DNA from: Arthrobacter sp. NicSoilB4
Lineage (GTDB): Bacteria; Actinomycetota; Actinomycetes; Actinomycetales; Micrococcaceae
Length of the DNA: 64,000 nucleotides
Direction of reading: 5' to 3'
Assembly (NCBI RefSeq): GCF_019977335.1
Contig: NZ_AP024653.1
Coordinates: forward strand, 2,356,001 to 2,420,000
Shown here: positions 44,617 to 53,577 of the stretch, piece by piece
Position numbering within the stretch: position 1 is the stretch's first letter
Layout: every line of letters starts with the position of its first letter
Translations under genes and position numbers: made by a program
The notes under the pieces: model-generated
Database searches by the model: none
What the model was told of the DNA's origin: nothing
What the model saw: the letters and a program-made list of their open reading frames with translations, nothing else

Positions 44617-46311
44617 CTAGTTGGCTTCTGCCAGGATCATGTCCACGGCTTTTTCCGCGATCATGATGGTGGGCGCCTGCGTGTTGGCACTGACCAGGCG
44701 TGGCATGATCGAGGAGTCGACGACGCGCAGCCCCTCGATGCCATGGACCTTGAGCCGCGGGGAGACAACGGAATCATCGGAGGTTCCCATCGCGCAGGTG
44801 CCAACGGGGTGGTACGAGGTCCTGCCGAAGGCGCGGACGAATTTCACGTACTCGTCGCGGGTTTGGACACGTGTGCCGTCCCCGATGTGCTCCGCCTTGA
44901 CGAGCTCCGCCATCGATGACTGCTCCATGATCTGACGGCTCTGCTGCACCCCGGCGATGGCCATCTCGATGTCGTAGTCGTCGGCGAGGTAGTTCGGATC
45001 GATGAGGGGTGCCCGATCCGGGTCGGACGAGGCAGGGCGGACAGTCCCCCTGCTGCGTGGCCGCAGGAAGTACGAGTTCAACGTGGCCCCGAATCCTGGC
45101 TTCAGCGCCTCGGCGCCTGTCCCCGCCCGGGCGGCCGGCAGGAAATGGAACTGCAGGTCGGGGGTCTTCTCGTCCTGGTTGGCGTAGCTGAAGCCGCCGG
45201 CCTCGACAAGGGTTGAAGCGAAGGGTCCCGAACGGAAGGCAAGGTACTCGACGCCGGCCAGGACCGTGGCTGGACGCACCTGGTTGAAGCGGTCCATGCT
45301 GTGGTAATCCCTGAGCTCGTAGACGATGTCAACGTCACAGTGATCGTGCAGGTTCTTGCCGACGCCGGGCAGGGCATGGACGGTGTCGATGCCTGCCGCC
45401 GCGAGATCCTCCGGGTCTCCGATGCCGGACAGCTGCAGCAGCTTGGGTGAACCAAAGGCGCCGGCCGAGACAATCACCTCGCGGTTGGCGCTGTACGTGC
45501 GCGGGCTGCCGCCTTCGATCGCATGGATCCCGACGGCCCGGCCGTTCCTGATGACCACCCTGGAAACGGTCACATTGGCGCGGACGGTGAGGTTGGGACG
45601 ATTGCGGGCGGGTTTGAGGTAGGCAACGGCCGCACTGCACCGGCGGCCGTTCTTCGTGGTGGTCTGGTAGAAGCCGACGCCGTACTGTTCAGCTCCGTTG
45701 AAGTCGCTGTTGTAGGGCAGCCCGTACTCCTGGCCCGCCTTCACGAAGGCCGCCGAGAGCTGGTGGGGACGCAGGAGGTCGGAGACTCCGAGCGGGCCCT
45801 GGGTCCCGTGGTGCGGTGCCGAGAGCCGGCTGTTCGACTCCGAGCGCACAAAGTATCTGTTCACCTCATCGGCGGACCAGCCCTCGCAGCCAAAGTCGGA
45901 GACCCAGCTGTCGTAGTCCTCTGCCACGCCGCGGGTGAAGACCTGGGAGTTGATGGACCCGCCGCCGCCCAGCACGCGGCCCTGGGCCAGCGGGATGCGG
46001 CGGCCGTTGCTGTGCGCCTGCGGGACACTCGCATAGTCCCACTGGTATGGCCCGTTCTTCAGCCTCGGGAAGCCTGCGGGGACATGGATCAACGGATGGC
46101 GGTCGGACCTGCCGGCCTCGAGCAGCAGGACGCGAACCGAGGGGTCTTCGCTGAGCCGGCCGGCGAGAACACTGCCGGCGCTGCCGCCCCCGGCAATCAC
46201 ATAGTCGTACGCTGCGTCCTCCGGCACCCTGACTCCTATGCGTTCGCGAACACCATTGCCACTCGAAGCGTTCCCTGAAGTGTCTGATCCGGCTTGGACG
46301 ATGTCAAGCAT
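44617..46311 (-). CDS. GMC-family FAD-dependent oxidoreductase
   Basis: 564 residues. The FAD dinucleotide fold is YDYVIAGGGSAGSVLAGRLSE. GMC signature 1 is GRVLGGGGSINSQVFTRG and signature 2 is VIVSAGAFGSPKLLQLSGIG. The active-site His/Asn region is FGRTSYHPVGTCAMG with terminal NTQAPTIMIAEKA. It resembles choline and alcohol dehydrogenases; the substrate is unknown. The start is uncertain; ATG 46311 is used, with an ATG 15 codons upstream also in frame. Confidence 0.9.
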   Translation of the reverse strand: MLDIVQAGSDTSGNASSGNGVRERIGVRVPEDAAYDYVIAGGGSAGSVLAGRLSEDPSVRVLLLEAGRSDRHPLIHVPAGFPRLKNGPYQWDYASVPQAHSNGRRIPLAQGRVLGGGGSINSQVFTRGVAEDYDSWVSDFGCEGWSADEVNRYFVRSESNSRLSAPHHGTQGPLGVSDLLRPHQLSAAFVKAGQEYGLPYNSDFNGAEQYGVGFYQTTTKNGRRCSAAVAYLKPARNRPNLTVRANVTVSRVVIRNGRAVGIHAIEGGSPRTYSANREVIVSAGAFGSPKLLQLSGIGDPEDLAAAGIDTVHALPGVGKNLHDHCDVDIVYELRDYHSMDRFNQVRPATVLAGVEYLAFRSGPFASTLVEAGGFSYANQDEKTPDLQFHFLPAARAGTGAEALKPGFGATLNSYFLRPRSRGTVRPASSDPDRAPLIDPNYLADDYDIEMAIAGVQQSRQIMEQSSMAELVKAEHIGDGTRVQTRDEYVKFVRAFGRTSYHPVGTCAMGTSDDSVVSPRLKVHGIEGLRVVDSSIMPRLVSANTQAPTIMIAEKAVDMILAEAN

Positions 46312-46399
46312 TCGGGCCACCGCGCAATCCCGGGCGCGCGTGCGGCCAGCTGGCACGCGGCGGCGGAAACGATAGCGATGGCGCGGATTCCCGGCGGTG

Positions 46400-46803
46400 T
46401 GAGTGGATGGGTTGACCGATACGCCGGGTTCTGTGTTCCCGCGCCGTTACCGGCGCGGGACTAGCGGCCATCCATCTACGAACGCCGTTGCCGACGCCCT
46501 CCAGCAGCCTACCCGGACACTCGGGCGGGCAGCCCTCAAACGTGTCCTGTCTGGCCTTGCTCCGGGTGGGGTTTACCTAGCCTTCCCGGTCACCCGGGAA
46601 GCTGGTGGTCTCTTACACCACCGTTTCACCCTTACCTGCCCTGCAGCCCGTGCAAGCACACGCCGCATGCAGGCGGTCTGTTCTCTGTGGCACTGGCCTG
46701 CGGGTTACCCCGAGTGGGCGTTACCCACCACCCTGCCCTGCGGAGCCCGGACGTTCCTCGAGCCACTTGCGTGACGCGCGGCCGCCTGGTCAACCCATCC
46801 GCT
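46400..46803 (-). ncRNA. rnpB: RNase P RNA (bacterial type A)
   Basis: Catalytic RNA that matures tRNA 5' ends. On the minus strand the P1 arms GGATGGGTTGACC and GGTCAACCCATCC close the molecule, and the conserved GAGGAACGTCCGGGCTCC (near 46757), CAGGGCAGGGTGGTGGGTAACG, GGTAAGGGTGAAACGGTG, and AGATGGATGGCCGC blocks all appear in order. The length of about 400 fits. Ends are approximate. A promoter sits directly upstream. Confidence 0.95.
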
Positions 46804-46807
46804 GTCC

Positions 46808-46835
46808 ATTCTACGGTCAGCGGGCACACGTCCGG
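46808..46835 (-). promoter_or_regulatory. rnpB promoter
   Basis: TAGAAT at 46813-46808 with CCGGAC at 46835-46830, 16 bases apart; start expected near 46801. Confidence 0.6.
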
Positions 46836-46857
46836 GGACACGTCCGGCGGCCGGGCC

Positions 46858-46863
46858 TATGAT
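46858..46863 (+). promoter_or_regulatory. -10 element, leaderless start at 46870
   Basis: TATGAT then six bases then ATG; divergent from rnpB. Confidence 0.55.
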
Positions 46864-46869
46864 CGGGGA

Positions 46870-47721
46870 ATGGACGAGTCAACCCTGACCCGGCGCCGGC
46901 TGCTTGAGCTTGCAGGAATCGGCCTTGGCGCCTCCGCGCTTGCGGCCTGCACCGCCGGGATCGAGCCCGCTGTCACGTCCCCCGCCGGCCCGCTGACCGT
47001 CCGCACCAGCTCAGGCTCATTCGTCTCGGCCTACCGCCAGGGGGTCACCAGCCACTGGGCGCTGGCCGCGCCTGAGCTGCCGGCCGGCGGTGCGCGGCCC
47101 CAGCTGCCCGTCGCAGTGTTCCTGCATGGGCTCGGCGGCAGCCACAGGGTCCTGCTGGACGGATTGGCAGCCCATGAGGCCCTGCAACGGCACGTGGATG
47201 CCGGCGGCACGCCGTTTGCCGTCGCCGCAGTGGACGGCGGGAACACCTGGTGGCATGCCCGTGCGGACGGCAGCGACACCCAGTCGATGCTGGTGAAGGA
47301 ATTTGTTCCGTACCTTGGCGGCGAAGGCTACGACCTCGGCAGGATCGGTCTCTTCGGCCTCTCCATGGGCGGCTTCGGTTCCCTCCTGCTCGCCTCCCAG
47401 GGCCGGCTGCCCGGCGTCCGGGCCGTCGCGGCCATGAGTCCGGCGGTCTGGGACAACTACGACTCGCGGATCGAAGGTGCCTTCGATGACCCGGCCGACT
47501 TCGCGGCCAACGATGTGTTCGCGCTCCGGCCCCGGCTCGCGGCGGTGCCCAAGAGGATCGACTGCGGCACCGGGGACGACCTTGCCGCCACCGTCAGGGC
47601 GTACCGCGCAGGGCTCCCGGGCGCCGTCGAAGGCGGCTTCCAGCCCGGCGGCCACGACGACGGCTACTGGCGCGCCATCCTGCCCGACGTATTCTCCTTC
47701 CTCGGCCGCAACCTGGCCTAA
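46870..47721 (+). CDS. Exported esterase, alpha/beta-hydrolase of the esterase-D type
   Basis: 283 residues. The N terminus TRRRLLELAGIGLGASALAAC combines a twin-arginine-like motif with a lipobox (LAAC), so a Tat-exported lipoprotein is likely. The hydrolase domain has VFLHGLGGSH, nucleophile GLSMGGFGS and a C-terminal His in PGGHDDGYW, the layout of esterase D/feruloyl esterase-like enzymes. Substrate unknown. Confidence 0.87.
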   Translation: MDESTLTRRRLLELAGIGLGASALAACTAGIEPAVTSPAGPLTVRTSSGSFVSAYRQGVTSHWALAAPELPAGGARPQLPVAVFLHGLGGSHRVLLDGLAAHEALQRHVDAGGTPFAVAAVDGGNTWWHARADGSDTQSMLVKEFVPYLGGEGYDLGRIGLFGLSMGGFGSLLLASQGRLPGVRAVAAMSPAVWDNYDSRIEGAFDDPADFAANDVFALRPRLAAVPKRIDCGTGDDLAATVRAYRAGLPGAVEGGFQPGGHDDGYWRAILPDVFSFLGRNLA

Positions 47722-47744
47722 GCCCGCCGCCGGGATTGCACCGC

Positions 47745-47750
47745 TAAGAT
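47745..47750 (+). promoter_or_regulatory. -10 element, leaderless start at 47757
   Basis: TAAGAT then six bases then GTG. Confidence 0.5.
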
Positions 47751-47756
47751 TGTGCG

Positions 47757-48521
47757 GTGCTGATTCTGCTGCCGCCCTCCGAAGGCAAGACCCCCGCCAC
47801 GGACGGCGACGCCGTCGACTGGGCTTCCCTGAGTTTCCCCGGGCTGAACGCCTACCGGGCCAAGGTGCTGGAGGGTCTCGGCACGGTCAGCGCGCACGAG
47901 GACGCCCTGGCACTCCTGGGCGTCGGCGCCTCGCTGCGGGCCGACGTCGAACGCAACACACGGCTGCACGCCGAGCCGGCGGCGCCCGCCCATCAGGTTT
48001 ACTCCGGCGTGCTGTACGACGCGCTGGGCTATGACTCGCTGACAGCTGGGCAGAAGCGCAAGGCCGACGATTCCGTGCTGGTCATTTCCGCGCTCTGGGG
48101 CGCCATCCGCTTCGGCGACAGCGTCCCTGCCTACCGGCTGTCGATGGCCACCGCACTGCCCGAAGTCGGACGCCTGGCGTCCTTCTGGAAGCCGCAGCTC
48201 ACTGAGGCCCTGGCGGCCGCCACGGACGGGGAACTCCTCGTGGACTGCCGCTCCAGCACTTACGCAGCCGCGTGGGCTCCGCCACCGCCGCAGACGGTCG
48301 CCGTAAACGTGTTCACCGAGGTCAACGGCGTCCGTAAGGTGGTCAGCCACTTCGCCAAGCACACCCGGGGCGAACTATCCCGCCACCTGCTGACCCGCCG
48401 GGGCAAGGCGCCGCAGACTCCCGCCCAGCTGCGGAAGGCGGCGGCCGAGAAGTGGACCGCGGAACTGGTCGACGGGACGGCCCGGAAGCCGCACACCCTG
48501 AACATCATCCTGCCCAACTAG
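47757..48521 (+). CDS. yaaA: YaaA-family peroxide stress protein
   Basis: 254 residues. The signature LILLPPSEGKTP opens the protein, with YSGVLYDALGYDSL, VLVISALWGAIRFGDSVPAYRL and VDCRSSTYAAAW further on. In Escherichia coli YaaA lowers free iron under peroxide stress and binds DNA. Actinobacterial members are usually somewhat shorter or similar in length. Monocistronic, converging on the zinc-ribbon gene across a palindrome. Confidence 0.92.
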   Translation: MLILLPPSEGKTPATDGDAVDWASLSFPGLNAYRAKVLEGLGTVSAHEDALALLGVGASLRADVERNTRLHAEPAAPAHQVYSGVLYDALGYDSLTAGQKRKADDSVLVISALWGAIRFGDSVPAYRLSMATALPEVGRLASFWKPQLTEALAAATDGELLVDCRSSTYAAAWAPPPPQTVAVNVFTEVNGVRKVVSHFAKHTRGELSRHLLTRRGKAPQTPAQLRKAAAEKWTAELVDGTARKPHTLNIILPN

Positions 48522-48526
48522 CTCGC

Positions 48527-48567
48527 AGCAGGGGCCGTTTTGAGCCCCCAAAACGGCCTTAACTGCT
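48527..48567. repeat. Palindrome with GGCCGTTTTG core between convergent genes
   Basis: GGCCGTTTTG (48533-48542) and CAAAACGGCC (48549-48558) around six bases, with outer AGCAG/CTGCT. Same inner layout as the palindrome at 15141-15198. Overlaps the stop codon of the minus-strand gene. Confidence 0.7.
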
Positions 48568-49324
48568 AGTCAGTCGGGAGGTTGGGCCCACTCCACTCGG
48601 CCGAGCGGACCAGGATGCAGCCGGAATCGGGGCAGAACACGATATCGTCCTCGGCGGCGGCCTTGATCTCGGCAAGGTCGCCCGGGCTCAGCTGCATGCC
48701 CGATCCCTCGGATGTTCCGTGGAAGAGGCGGGCAGCGCCGACGCCGCGCTTGGCGAGGGTCTTCTCGTAGACCGCCAGCAGCCCGGCATCCAGGCCGTCG
48801 GCGAATTCGGCACGCTTGCCCCGCACCACCGTGGCCTCGGCGGCGATCTCCGCGAGCTGCTCGTCCAGCTCCGAGCGGATGGAGCCGAAGGAACCCTGGA
48901 TGTCGTCAACAATCTGCTGCTGCGTGGCCTGGCGCAGGCGCAGGGAATCCAGCCGCTCCAGCACTTCCAGCTCCACGTCCTCGAGGTCGGACCGGCGTTT
49001 GTTCAGGGACACGAGGTCGCGCTGCAGCGCCACGAGGTCCTTGGAAAGGCCGGTGCCGCTGTTGAGCTTCGCCTCGTCCCGTTCGATCCGCGAAGCAACC
49101 TGCTCCACGTCCGCCTCGGCGCGCTTGAGCTCGAGTTCGGCGTCATGGACCGCCACCTTCGCGGCACCGAGTTCGCCGTTGGCCACGCTGAGGGCTGCTT
49201 CAAGATCGGTGATCCGGGAGTCGCTTTCAAGGCTTCGGCGGCGGTTGGACAGGGATTTGAGCTTCGCATCAAGTCCCTGCAATTCGAGCAACTTCAACTG
49301 TTCCGCCGGTGCTGCCTTGGCCAC
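48566..49324 (-). CDS. CT398-type coiled-coil zinc-ribbon protein with degenerate zinc site
   Basis: 252 residues. About 180 residues of long antiparallel coiled coil (heptads rich in Leu, Ala, Glu) are followed by the DUF164/C4 zinc-ribbon region. Only the second Cys pair remains (VFCPDSGCILV), while the first pair is replaced by SEGSGMQL, so zinc binding is probably lost or weak. GTG start after GGAGG. Follows the Nif3-like gene, as in many actinobacteria. Confidence 0.85.
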   Translation of the reverse strand: MAKAAPAEQLKLLELQGLDAKLKSLSNRRRSLESDSRITDLEAALSVANGELGAAKVAVHDAELELKRAEADVEQVASRIERDEAKLNSGTGLSKDLVALQRDLVSLNKRRSDLEDVELEVLERLDSLRLRQATQQQIVDDIQGSFGSIRSELDEQLAEIAAEATVVRGKRAEFADGLDAGLLAVYEKTLAKRGVGAARLFHGTSEGSGMQLSPGDLAEIKAAAEDDIVFCPDSGCILVRSAEWSGPNLPTD

Positions 49325-49398
49325 TATTTACCTCCGCTTGTTCCCTGCCGGCCGGAGCCGGGCACCTAGTCGGCGCTCTTTAGACTCTAGCGCCTAGC

Positions 49399-49443
49399 GT
49401 GCGCCCCGGCCTCGCTGCGCTCACCCGGGGCCCCTCGCGCGCC
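49399..49443 (-). terminator. Hairpin between the Nif3-like and zinc-ribbon genes
   Basis: GGCCCCGG-type arm and CCGGGGC pair across about 15 bases with flanking GCGC pairs; no T-run. Could attenuate read-through. Confidence 0.35.
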
Positions 49444-49447
49444 AGGC

Positions 49448-50371
49448 TTAGCCCGGAGTCAGAATGAAGTCCCACGGATCGCTGTTGGTGGTGCTGACCC
49501 GGATCTCGACGTCGTGGCCCTGGTCGTTCAGCACGTTGCCGAGCGCCTCGGCGGCGGCCGGCAGCCACAGCCACTCGCTGGCAAAGTGCGAGACGTCGAT
49601 CAGGTACGGCCGGTCGTTGACCGCCGCCTCCCGGGCTTCCGACGCCGGGTGGTGCCGTAGGTCGGCGGTCAGGTAGACGTCGGCGTTGCTGGCCCGGACC
49701 TCGCCGAGGAGGGAATCCCCGGCGCCGCCGCAGACGGCCACGCGGCGGACCAGCCCGTCCCTGTCCCCGGAGACGCGCACTCCGCCGGCGACCGCGGGCA
49801 GGATGCCGAAGACGCGGGCGGCAAAGTCGCCGAGGGTAAGGACTTCCTCGAGGTCCCCGACCCGCCCGATGCCTTCTTCCGGCAGGCCGTTCACCGCAGG
49901 GCTCAGCGGGGCGACGTTCTGCAGTCCCAGCGCGTCGGCCAGGACATCCGAGACACCGCCGACGGCGGAATCACCGTTGGTGTGCACCGTCAGCAGGCCC
50001 GTGCCCGATTCGATCAGGCGGTGCACGGCCCGTCCCTTGGCAGTGGTCGCCGCGACCGAGGTGACGCCCTTGAGCAGCAGCGGATGGTGGGTGATCAGCA
50101 GTTCGGCGCCGAACTCGATGGCTTCCTCGATCACGTCAAGGGTTGGATCGACGGCAAAGAGGATCCTGCTCACCCCGGCGGAGGGGTGCCCCGCGACGAG
50201 GCCCACCTCGTCCCAGTCCTCGGCGAGGGACTCCGGCCAAAGCTCTTCGACGGCCAGCAGGATCATTCCCAGGGTGGGTGCCCCGGGCGTTTCCGCGGAT
50301 CCGTTGCCGGCAGCGCCGCTTCCTTCGGAAGGGTCGGCTGAAACGTCGGTGTTTACAGGTTCCATACCCAC
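49448..50371 (-). CDS. Nif3-like dinuclear metal centre protein (YqfO/YbgI family)
   Basis: 307 residues. The metal ligands are in LLITHHPLLLKG (HH) and the C-terminal VSHFASEWLWLPAAAEAL (His, Glu). Hexameric ring proteins of this family are annotated GTP cyclohydrolase 1 type 2, but that activity is doubtful, and the role is unknown. The GTG at 50371 is six bases after TAGGGT (50378-50383), so the transcript is leaderless; ATG 50365 is in frame. Confidence 0.9.
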   Translation of the reverse strand: MGMEPVNTDVSADPSEGSGAAGNGSAETPGAPTLGMILLAVEELWPESLAEDWDEVGLVAGHPSAGVSRILFAVDPTLDVIEEAIEFGAELLITHHPLLLKGVTSVAATTAKGRAVHRLIESGTGLLTVHTNGDSAVGGVSDVLADALGLQNVAPLSPAVNGLPEEGIGRVGDLEEVLTLGDFAARVFGILPAVAGGVRVSGDRDGLVRRVAVCGGAGDSLLGEVRASNADVYLTADLRHHPASEAREAAVNDRPYLIDVSHFASEWLWLPAAAEALGNVLNDQGHDVEIRVSTTNSDPWDFILTPG

Positions 50372-50377
50372 ATTTTT

Positions 50378-50383
50378 ACCCTA
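50378..50383 (-). promoter_or_regulatory. -10 element, leaderless start at 50371
   Basis: TAGGGT then AAAAAT then GTG on the minus strand. Confidence 0.5.
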
Positions 50384-50443
50384 TTGGCCGGCCGGCCCCG
50401 CAGACGCGGGAATCATCGGGGCCCTTCAACCATTGAACAGAGC

Positions 50444-50968
50444 ATGAGAACTTTTGTCCTCGGCGGAGGCTGCTTCTGGTGCCTCGACGCCGTCTACCAG
50501 AAAACCAAGGGTGTCAGCGCGGTCGTTTCGGGCTACACCGGAGGCCACGACCGCAACCCCGACTACTACGCCGTCTGCTCCGGAACCACCGGCCATGCCG
50601 AAGTCGTGGCGGTGACTTTCGATGAGGAGATCATCCCGCCGGAGGTCATCCTGGACATGTTCTTCGCGCTCCATGACCCCACCACGCTCAACCGCCAGGG
50701 CTACGACGTCGGAACCCAGTACCGTTCGTCGATGTTCTACGAGACCACCGAGGAAAAGATCCTCTTTGAGGACGCGATCGACCGGAACCAGTCGCTGTGG
50801 GCGCACCCGATCGTCACAGAAGTCAGCCGGCTGCCCGTGTTCCACCGGGCCGAGGAAATCCACCAGGACTACTACGCCAAGTTCCCGGAGCAGGGCTACT
50901 GCCAGGTGATCATCAATCCGAAGCTGGCCAAGGCCAGGAAATATTACTCTGCATGGCTTAATGCTTAG
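50444..50968 (+). CDS. msrA: Peptide methionine-(S)-S-oxide reductase
   Basis: 174 residues; repairs oxidised Met. The catalytic GGGCFWCLDAVYQ motif is at the N terminus with SGYTGGHDRNPDYYAVCSGTTGHAEVV after it, and DVGTQYRSSMFY is the substrate-binding segment. The Cys near the C terminus (GYCQVI) could serve as a resolving residue. Neighbours cysK and cysE handle cysteine synthesis. Confidence 0.96.
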   Translation: MRTFVLGGGCFWCLDAVYQKTKGVSAVVSGYTGGHDRNPDYYAVCSGTTGHAEVVAVTFDEEIIPPEVILDMFFALHDPTTLNRQGYDVGTQYRSSMFYETTEEKILFEDAIDRNQSLWAHPIVTEVSRLPVFHRAEEIHQDYYAKFPEQGYCQVIINPKLAKARKYYSAWLNA

Positions 50969-51036
50969 CTAGGGCCTGCGGGCCCTCGTTAGGCTGACCT
51001 CAGTATTCCCCCACCAACAGACAGGCGCAGACACCC

Positions 51037-51972
<936 letters not shown>

Positions 51973-52008
51973 GCCCGGCCCCGTCCCAAGATTCGTAGAA
52001 AGGTCTTT

Positions 52009-52593
52009 GTGAGCTTCTTCGCAAGACTGAAGGAAGACCTCGACGCCGCCCGGTCACACGACCCGGCGGCTCGAGGTTCTTTTGAGAACTTCTTTGCCTA
52101 CTCCGGCCTGCACGCCATCTGGCTCCACCGCGTGACGCACCGGATGTGGCAGAACCCGGCCCTGCGCTTCCCGGCGCGGCTGATTTCGCAGCTGGCCCGG
52201 TTCCTGACCGGGATCGAGATCCACCCCGGCGCGACGATCGGCCGCCGCTTCTTCATCGACCATGGCATGGGGGTCGTCATCGGCGAAACCGCCGAGATCG
52301 GCGAGGACGTCATGATTTACCACGGCGTGACCCTCGGCGGCCGCTCCCTGGCCAAGGTCAAGCGCCACCCCACCATCGAGGACCGCGTCGTGATCGGCGC
52401 CGGAGCCAAGATCCTGGGCCCCATCACCATCGGCCGGGACAGCGCCGTGGGCGCCAACGCCGTCGTGGTCAAGGACGCCCCGGCCGAATCGATCCTCACG
52501 GGTGTGCCGGCCACGTGGCGGCACCGGGACGCACAGCGCGAGACCAAGCCCGCCGTCGACCCGGCCGAATACCTGATCGAATACCGGATCTGA
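52009..52593 (+). CDS. cysE: Serine O-acetyltransferase
   Basis: 194 residues, the short EpsC-like form. It makes O-acetylserine for CysK. The left-handed beta-helix shows hexapeptide repeats and the signature [44 protein letters not shown]. It ends EYLIEYRI; a terminal Ile is the feature CysE uses to dock in CysK. GTG start after GAAAGG. Confidence 0.96.
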   Translation: MSFFARLKEDLDAARSHDPAARGSFENFFAYSGLHAIWLHRVTHRMWQNPALRFPARLISQLARFLTGIEIHPGATIGRRFFIDHGMGVVIGETAEIGEDVMIYHGVTLGGRSLAKVKRHPTIEDRVVIGAGAKILGPITIGRDSAVGANAVVVKDAPAESILTGVPATWRHRDAQRETKPAVDPAEYLIEYRI

Positions 52594-52624
52594 CGCGCGG
52601 GCCCTGCCGCCTGACCTTTCGAAC

Positions 52625-53467
52625 CTACGCGGGAAACCGCTTGTAGATTCTCCAGATGACGACGTCGAACGCCCGGTCCGGCAGCAGACGCCGCAGCAGG
52701 AGGATGGCCCGGGCGCCTTTGCCCACCGGATAGCGGGTCTTTGGCCTCGCCGACGTCGCGGCGTGGACGATCGTATCGGCAATGACGTCCGGCGGGGTGG
52801 ACATCGACGAGCCCACGGTGGAAGCCAACGCCGCCGCCACCACCTTCGCCTGGTCCATGTAGGGCCCGTGGCCGGACGTGGCCAGCAGGCTGTCGCCCGA
52901 GATGGCGCCCCATTCCGATTCGGTTCCGGACGGCTCGATGATGCACACGTCAATGCCGTGCGGCTTGAGTTCGATGCGCAGTGAGTCGCTCAGGCCCTCG
53001 ACGGCGAACTTCGTGGCGTGGTACCAGGCTCCCAGGGGCTCGTACATCTTTCCGCCGATCGAGGACACGTTGATGATCCTCCCCCGCCCCGCCGCCCGCA
53101 TCCCGGGGAGCACCAGCTGGGTCATCCGCGCGAGGCCGAAGAGGTTGACGTCGAACTGGCGCCGCCCCTCGGCCAGCTCCACTTCCTCCAGCGACCCGTA
53201 GGAACCGTAGCCGGCGTTGTTCACCAGGACGTCGACCCGGCCGTGGTCCGCAATCACCTGCCCGACGGCGGCGCTCATGGACTCCTCGTCCGTGACGTCC
53301 AGCGCCAGGACCGTCACCCCGTGGGCCTTGAGCGGCTCCATTTTCTCGACGCGGCGGGCACCCGCGTAGACGGTGAACCCGCGGGCCGCGAGTTTCCAGG
53401 CTGTTTCAAAACCGATTCCGGTGGAGGCACCGGTGACGAACGCTACGGGCTGGGTCATCTGTTGCAC
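52625..53467 (-). CDS. Short-chain dehydrogenase/reductase
   Basis: 280-residue classical SDR with FVTGASTGIG, LVNNAGYGSYG, NVSSIGGK (catalytic Ser) and YHATK (YxxxK). The Arg pair after strand two (GARRVEK) favours NADP(H). A long C-terminal part resembles the SDR group often annotated ketoreductase or steroid-type dehydrogenase. Substrate unknown. Confidence 0.88.
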   Translation of the reverse strand: MQQMTQPVAFVTGASTGIGFETAWKLAARGFTVYAGARRVEKMEPLKAHGVTVLALDVTDEESMSAAVGQVIADHGRVDVLVNNAGYGSYGSLEEVELAEGRRQFDVNLFGLARMTQLVLPGMRAAGRGRIINVSSIGGKMYEPLGAWYHATKFAVEGLSDSLRIELKPHGIDVCIIEPSGTESEWGAISGDSLLATSGHGPYMDQAKVVAAALASTVGSSMSTPPDVIADTIVHAATSARPKTRYPVGKGARAILLLRRLLPDRAFDVVIWRIYKRFPA

Positions 53468-53522
53468 TCCTGTGACGGGAACGTGGACGGCCGCGTGGAC
53501 GGGGTTCCAGGGGAAACGTGAA

Positions 53523-53559
53523 CGGCCGGTGCTCCCAGAGTAACGGGGAGCACCGGCCG
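53523..53559 (-). terminator. gnd terminator
   Basis: CGGCCGGTGCTCCC pairs with GGGAGCACCGGCCG, 18 bases beyond the gnd stop. Confidence 0.8.
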
Positions 53560-53577
53560 CCGGCGTTGATCGTCGGA

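Noticed and set aside
46403..46774. 123-codon open frame on the plus strand
   Set aside because: Lies inside the RNase P RNA gene; the RNA structure explains the sequence.
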